Under the pieces are notes generated by a model. The model saw only the letters and a program-made list of their open reading frames with translations, was not told the origin of the DNA and made no database searches. Position numbers and translations under genes: made by a program. From an uncultured Saprospiraceae bacterium (GTDB lineage Bacteria; Bacteroidota; Bacteroidia; Chitinophagales; Saprospiraceae), in the NCBI GenBank assembly GCA_937941095.1, contig CALDYJ010000038.1:1-47994 (forward strand): a DNA stretch of 47,994 nucleotides. The letters run 5' to 3'. Shown piece by piece: positions 43,961 through 47,994 of this stretch (the first letter of the stretch is position 1; each line of letters opens with the position of its first letter).

Positions 43961-45586
43961 ATGAAACATATTTTTGCCGTATTATTTTCAATATTCTTAT
44001 GCAACTTAGTCGCTCAAGGTCCTCCAGTCAGACTTAAGACTAGTGACATTAAGACTTTTACAGATGGTAGTCAATACATTGACCCAACACCATTTTTAGA
44101 AACCATCAAAGCTTCAGAAATGAAAGCACTTTTGGATGTCTTAGCCTCAGATGAATTTGAGGGTCGGGAGACAGGAACAGTTGGTAATAAAAAAGCTGCT
44201 CAATTTATTGCAGAACAATTCAGGAATTTTGGACTTCCACAGATTGGCGACAGCTATTCTTATTTTCAAAAAGTAAGCTTTACCAGAGCTGGTTGGAATA
44301 AGATTAATTTTGTAGCCAATGAAAAAAGGTATAAAAACCTCTACGATTATTTTGCCTTTCCTTCAACCAATGCAGCCAATCCTTCCCTAGATGCCAAAGA
44401 AATCACCTTTTTAGGTTATGGAATTGATGATCAAAATTATAGTGATTATAAGGGAGTAAACGTCAGTGGAAAAGTACTCATGATTTATTCAGGAGAACCT
44501 AAAAACCCAAAGGGAGAATATTTGGTAAGTAAAAGTAAGGTTCCTTCAGAATGGGGCACAGACTTTAGAAAAAAAGTAGCCATCGCACATCAAAAAGGTG
44601 CTAAAGCTGTCATACTAATTGATGCAGATCTCCGGAAGAAAATTGACAAAAACAGAAACGCCTTAATTCGATCTGGCCTTCAAATGGGTGAAGGTGAAAT
44701 GCCAAAAGGAAAATTTGCAAATAATTTATTTGTATCCCCTAAAGTAGCTAAAGACATTATTGGCAAGAAATTTAAAAAAGTGGTCAAGTCTAGAAAAAAA
44801 ATAGAGAAGAAAGGAGTTTCTAAAGCTGTAAAACTTCCTGCCGATATAAACATCGTCATGGATAAAAATGAAGGTGGCTTAAAAGGAGACAATGTATTAG
44901 GATACATAGAAGGAACTGACCCAAAGTTAAAAGATGAACTAGTCATCATAACTGCACACTATGATCACTTAGGCATTAGAGGCAACGACATCTATAATGG
45001 AGCGGATGATAATGGCTCTGGCACAAGTACAGTGATAGAAGTTGCTCAAGCACTTACTGAAGCAAAAAAAGCAGGCAAGGGCCCAAGAAGAAGTGTTTTG
45101 GTAATGTTGGTTACTGGAGAAGAAAAGGGATTGCTTGGTTCAAAGTTTTACACAGAGTTTCCAATTTTTCCTTTAAGCAAAACAGTAGCTAATATTAACG
45201 TTGACATGGTAGGTCGTATCGACAAAAAATACAAGGACAATGGAAACTATGTTTATGTAATCGGAGCAGACAGATTAAGTACAGAGCTGCATACAATCAA
45301 TGAAACGGTTAATGCAAATTATACTAATTTGATTTTGGATTACAAATACAATGAAAAGAGTGATCCAAATCGGTATTACTACAGATCAGATCATTACAAC
45401 TTTGCTGAAAAAGGAATCCCAGCGATTTTCTATTTTAATGGGACGCATGATGATTACCACATGACAACAGATACAGCTGAAAAAATCGATTTCGAAAAGA
45501 TGGAGAATATTGGAAAACTAGTATTCTTGACTGCTTGGGAATTGGCAAATAGAGATAAAAGAATTGAGGTAGATGTGCTTGATTAA
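43961..45586 (+). CDS. exported M28 family zinc aminopeptidase with PA domain
   Basis: A 541-residue protein with a signal peptide (MKHIFAVLFSIFLCNLVAQG). DEFEGRETGTVGNKKAAQFI begins the peptidase fold, a PA domain is inserted at ~125-260 (GVNVSGKVLMIYSGEP, HQKGAKAVILID), and the di-zinc core follows: ITAHYDHLG, YNGADDNGSGTSTVIEVAQ, MLVTGEEKGLLGS, NVDMVGR, and a final His in the SDHYNFAEKGIPAIFYFN region. M28 enzymes remove N-terminal residues from peptides. It is probably periplasmic or lipid-surface associated. Its leader carries TATCTTTA (43935-43942) as a likely -7 box, part of an inverted repeat with GATAAAGA at the start codon. Confidence 0.93.
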   Translation: MKHIFAVLFSIFLCNLVAQGPPVRLKTSDIKTFTDGSQYIDPTPFLETIKASEMKALLDVLASDEFEGRETGTVGNKKAAQFIAEQFRNFGLPQIGDSYSYFQKVSFTRAGWNKINFVANEKRYKNLYDYFAFPSTNAANPSLDAKEITFLGYGIDDQNYSDYKGVNVSGKVLMIYSGEPKNPKGEYLVSKSKVPSEWGTDFRKKVAIAHQKGAKAVILIDADLRKKIDKNRNALIRSGLQMGEGEMPKGKFANNLFVSPKVAKDIIGKKFKKVVKSRKKIEKKGVSKAVKLPADINIVMDKNEGGLKGDNVLGYIEGTDPKLKDELVIITAHYDHLGIRGNDIYNGADDNGSGTSTVIEVAQALTEAKKAGKGPRRSVLVMLVTGEEKGLLGSKFYTEFPIFPLSKTVANINVDMVGRIDKKYKDNGNYVYVIGADRLSTELHTINETVNANYTNLILDYKYNEKSDPNRYYYRSDHYNFAEKGIPAIFYFNGTHDDYHMTTDTAEKIDFEKMENIGKLVFLTAWELANRDKRIEVDVLD

Positions 45587-45603
45587 GAAATAGCCAAAAA
45601 GGC

Positions 45604-45652
45604 GAGTGAAAGATGGACCAGTTTACCCCCCAGTTACTGGTCCAACTCACTC
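45604..45652 (+). repeat. long imperfect hairpin downstream of the M28 gene
   Basis: GGACCAGT (45615-45622) pairs with ACTGGTCC (45636-45643) around a 13-base loop containing a run of six C. An outer GAGTGA/TCACTC stem (45604-45609 and 45647-45652) extends it across a small internal loop. It begins 17 bases after the stop codon and precedes a separate terminator. Confidence 0.7.
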
Positions 45653-45653
45653 T

Positions 45654-45675
45654 AAAGTCCCGAAAGACTTTTTTC
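45654..45675 (+). terminator. intrinsic terminator of the M28 gene
   Basis: AAAGTC pairs with GACTTT around CCGAAA, and the T run continues to 45674. Confidence 0.65.
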
Positions 45676-45927
45676 TTAATTTCGTTTTATTTAAAAGCTC
45701 CTTTGAGCTCTTGTCCACTAATTATCTATTTTTATAGCGGCTTAGTGTAACGAGTACTGTTAATGCAAGTTTGATGCCATATGATTTCTTTGTAATATGA
45801 GCAATCATTAGGCTTAACATACCGTTTACGACAATATTTCATCCATAAACAAGCATGCATTATGCCATTTTGACACTTATAAAGTCACTGGTATATTAAT
45901 TGATTAAAGAGTCATAAAAACAATACT
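45676..45927. other. htpG upstream region
   Basis: About 250 bases without an open frame. The right end holds a promoter-like element (45869-45898). I see nothing definite in 45676-45868 beyond AT-rich sequence and a GCATGC palindrome near 45854. Confidence 0.4.
45869..45898 (+). promoter_or_regulatory. probable htpG promoter
   Basis: TTGACA (45871-45876), 16 bases, then TATATT (45893-45898). This is close to a sigma-70-type -35/-10 and unlike the TAnnTTTG boxes seen elsewhere in the window. TTTTGAC and TGGTA are shared with the hsp20 leader. Confidence 0.5.
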
Positions 45928-47790
45928 ATGCAAAAAGGAACTATATCAGTTCAAACGGAAAACATTTTTCCCATTATTAAACAATTTCTTTATTCTGATC
46001 AGGAAATATTCTTGAGAGAATTGGTTTCGAACGCAGTTGATGCGACTTCAAAGCTCAAAACTCTGTCTCGGAAAGGGGAATTTAAAGGCGAGTTGGGGGA
46101 TACAAAAATCCAACTTCTGCTAGACAAAGATAATAAAAAATTGACTATTCGGGATAGAGGCATTGGCATGAGTGAGGAAGAAGTTCAAAAATACCTAAAC
46201 CAAGTCGCCTTTTCTTCAGCCCAAGAATTTTTAGAAAAATATAAAAATGATAGCTCCATTATTGGACATTTTGGGCTAGGCTTTTATTCAGCTTTTATGG
46301 TTGCTGAAAAAATAGAAGTTTGCACCCAATCTCATAGAGAAGATGAAGACAGTGTGAAGTGGAGCTGCAATGGAGATACTGAATACACCATCGAAAAAAT
46401 CGACAAAAAAGAAAGAGGAACAGACATCATTTTACACATCGCTGAAGACTCAACAGAGTTTCTAGAAGAAAGTAGAATCAGTGAACTCTTAAATAAATAC
46501 TGTAAGTTTTTACCTGTTGAAATTCAATTCGGAACAAAAACAGAAAAAGTTTACGAAAACGAAGAAGATAAAGAAGGAAAAGATGTTGAAAAAGAAAACA
46601 TCATCAATAATCCGAATCCACTTTGGAAAAAGTCTGCTTCAGAATTAGAAGACGAAGACTACCAAGCTTTCTATAGAGAATTGCATCCATTTGCTCAAGC
46701 GCCTATGTTTTGGATCCACCTCAGCATAGATTACCCATTTAACTTGACAGGTGTGCTTTACTTTCCTAAAGTTGGAAATGGCATTGAGGTCCAAAAAAAT
46801 AAAATCCAGCTTTATAGTAATCAAGTATATGTTACGGATGAGGTAAAAGAAATTGTGCCAGAATTTTTGACTTTGCTACATGGTGTCATCGATTCACCAG
46901 ATATCCCTTTAAACGTATCTAGGTCTTATCTTCAAAGCGATAAAAACGTAAAGAAGATTACTGGATACATCACGAAAAAGGTGGCTGACAAATTAGCTGA
47001 ATTGCACAAGAAAGAATTAGAAACCTATAAAGAAAAGTGGCCCGATTTGAGCGTATTTGTAAAATACGGAATGGTGTCAGATGAAAAATTTTATGAAAAA
47101 GCAGTAAAGTTTGCTTTAGTCCAAGATACGGAAGGCAATTACTTTAACTTGGATGAATACAGAGAAAAGATCAAAGCGCTTCAAACTGACAAACACGATA
47201 AGCAGATATTTTTGTATACCAATAATCCAGAAGAGCATTCTGTTTATGTCAAAGCTGCTAAAGACAGGGGTTATAATGTTTTAGTAATGGATAATGTCAT
47301 CGACAATCATTTCATTCAGCACCTTGAGCACAAATTAGATCATACCACTTTTGTGAGGGTCGATTCTGACATCGTCAGCAACTTGGTTCAAAAAGATGAA
47401 GAAGCAGAGTCTGTTTTAGATGAAGCGACCATTGAAAAAGTAAAAGGCATTTTTGCAACGAAGCTTGGAGAAAAGAGCAACTTCATGCAAATCAAGCCTT
47501 TGTCACCAGAAGATCAGCCGGTCATTATTACCAAGCCTGAGTTCATGAGAAGGATGAAGGAGATGCAGGCCCTACAAGGAATGGATCTTTCAATGATGCC
47601 TGAGACTTACAACATCGTTGTTAATTCTAATCATCCTCTAATCGGGGATAAATTAATGAAGATGAAAAAGAAAGAAAAAAAGGAAGACTTTGCCTACTAC
47701 CTTGTGCAACTTGCCATGCTTAATCAAGGAATGTTGAAAGGAGAAGAGCTGACTGCTTTTATTGATAGAAGTCTGGCTTTTGTGAAGTAA
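45928..47790 (+). CDS. htpG: molecular chaperone HtpG (Hsp90)
   Basis: A full-length bacterial Hsp90 of 620 residues. The GHKL ATPase domain has ELVSNAVDATSKLK, IRDRGIGMSEEEV and GHFGLGFYSAFMVAEKIEVC. The middle domain has LYFPKVGNGIEVQKNKIQLY, DSPDIPLNVSRSYLQSD with the catalytic-loop Arg, and KYGMVSDEKFYEKA. The C-terminal dimerisation domain ends LAMLNQGMLKGEELTAFIDR. There is no MEEVD tail, as expected in bacteria. A charged EDKEGKDVEKEN insert near residue 210-225 sits where eukaryotic Hsp90s carry the N-M linker. It remodels late-folding clients in the cytosol with DnaK. Confidence 0.97.
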   Translation: MQKGTISVQTENIFPIIKQFLYSDQEIFLRELVSNAVDATSKLKTLSRKGEFKGELGDTKIQLLLDKDNKKLTIRDRGIGMSEEEVQKYLNQVAFSSAQEFLEKYKNDSSIIGHFGLGFYSAFMVAEKIEVCTQSHREDEDSVKWSCNGDTEYTIEKIDKKERGTDIILHIAEDSTEFLEESRISELLNKYCKFLPVEIQFGTKTEKVYENEEDKEGKDVEKENIINNPNPLWKKSASELEDEDYQAFYRELHPFAQAPMFWIHLSIDYPFNLTGVLYFPKVGNGIEVQKNKIQLYSNQVYVTDEVKEIVPEFLTLLHGVIDSPDIPLNVSRSYLQSDKNVKKITGYITKKVADKLAELHKKELETYKEKWPDLSVFVKYGMVSDEKFYEKAVKFALVQDTEGNYFNLDEYREKIKALQTDKHDKQIFLYTNNPEEHSVYVKAAKDRGYNVLVMDNVIDNHFIQHLEHKLDHTTFVRVDSDIVSNLVQKDEEAESVLDEATIEKVKGIFATKLGEKSNFMQIKPLSPEDQPVIITKPEFMRRMKEMQALQGMDLSMMPETYNIVVNSNHPLIGDKLMKMKKKEKKEDFAYYLVQLAMLNQGMLKGEELTAFIDRSLAFVK

Positions 47791-47812
47791 AAAAAGGAAG
47801 CATGGAAATAAA

Positions 47813-47847
47813 AAAGCATCAATGGGTTTCATTGATGCTTTCTTTTT
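47813..47847. terminator. bidirectional terminator between htpG and the following gene
   Basis: A perfect 12-bp stem (AAAGCATCAATG with CATTGATGCTTT) and GGTTT loop. A T-rich tail (TTTCTTTTT) follows on the plus strand and TTTTTTATT on the minus strand, so it can end both convergent transcripts. Confidence 0.88.
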
Positions 47848-47890
47848 ATGGGAGTTCTTGCTTAGGCAAGATCTTTCTTAGACTTTAAAA

Positions 47891-47994
47891 CTATTTTTTC
47901 ATCAGGATTTCAATTTGTGCTTCCATCTTGGCTAGCCTTGCTTTGAGTGCTTCGTTTTCTTGATGAAGCTCTTGGATACCCTTAGTGAGTACTG
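47891..47994 (-). CDS. C-terminal coiled-coil end of a gene running off the window
   Basis: The minus strand is open from the window edge to TAG at 47891-47893 and gives 33 residues: VLTKGIQELHQENEALKARL, then AKMEAQIEILMKK. The heptad pattern is a short trimeric or dimeric coiled coil. Such tails end many Bacteroidota surface proteins with a tail-fibre/S74 chaperone-like domain ('LTKGIQEL...' follows that domain), which makes this the best guess. The rest of the gene is outside the window. It shares the bidirectional terminator with htpG. Confidence 0.6.
   Translation of the reverse strand, partial: VLTKGIQELHQENEALKARLAKMEAQIEILMKK

Noticed and set aside
47850..47870. CTTGC-TTAG-GCAAG mini-hairpin near the end of the window
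   Set aside because: Only a five-base stem and adjacent to a much stronger bidirectional terminator; too short to call.
1..47994. CRISPR arrays, insertion sequences, prophage genes and rRNA
   Set aside because: I looked for regularly spaced repeats, transposase motifs, phage structural genes and rRNA signatures and saw none.

Overview
The window is an AT-rich chromosomal segment of a member of the Bacteroidota, most likely a Saprospiria-like or Cytophaga/Flavobacteria-like marine or environmental bacterium. The evidence is a type IX secretion (T9SS) type A sorting tail, a GLPGLI protein beside a TonB-type barrel, WG repeats, a GEVED-domain remnant, TAnnTTTG-type promoter boxes, and leaders that mostly lack Shine-Dalgarno sites. 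Nothing looks like a prophage, insertion sequence, integron or CRISPR array. The gene content is mostly that of an ordinary chromosome.

Layout. 1-8310: 3' end of a TonB-dependent receptor, a VOC protein, a secreted WG-repeat protein, a membrane class III adenylate cyclase, and a CrtA-like monooxygenase with an alpha/beta hydrolase. 8473-11907: an S41 C-terminal processing protease and two lipoproteins, bounded by strong intrinsic terminators. 11985-12057: tRNA-Phe(GAA). 12058-12903: a gene graveyard with a decayed GEVED-domain gene and a possible reverse-strand remnant. 12904-19797: a small YbjN-like exported protein, a six-hairpin glycosidase, an MtfA-like membrane protein without its zinc motif, and a GH3 beta-N-acetylglucosaminidase fused to a beta-lactamase-like serine hydrolase.

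19990-31228: two genes of the bacterial 'ligase-associated DNA damage response' set, the Lhr-like DEXH helicase and the PdeM phosphoesterase. They are separated by about 8 kb on the opposite strand that encodes a subtilase and two tandem paralogous ~1,085-residue T9SS cargo proteins. 31235-38587: an outer-membrane barrel, a GH73/LysM glucosaminidase, an SH3b lipoprotein, a DUF922-like HExxH protein, an alkyltransferase-like (ATL) DNA repair protein, a degenerate TrpF-like protein, Hsp20, exonuclease III and GLPGLI. 38620-47994: a TonB-type barrel with carboxypeptidase-like domain, an NTF2-like protein, YifB/ComM, an M28 peptidase, HtpG, and the C-terminal coiled coil of a gene that runs off the window.

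Themes. DNA repair is well represented (Lhr-like helicase, PdeM, ATL, exonuclease III, ComM). So are cell-wall and envelope turnover (GH3-serine hydrolase, GH73-LysM, S41 protease) and protein quality control (Hsp20, HtpG). Several proteins keep a recognisable fold but lack catalytic residues (M90-like, TrpF-like, ATL). No complete undescribed system can be claimed from sequence alone. The best leads are the T9SS paralog cassette inside the repair cluster, the unassigned core of those paralogs, the pseudoenzymes, and several structured intergenic regions (upstream of the helicase, of xth, and of the two heat-shock genes).
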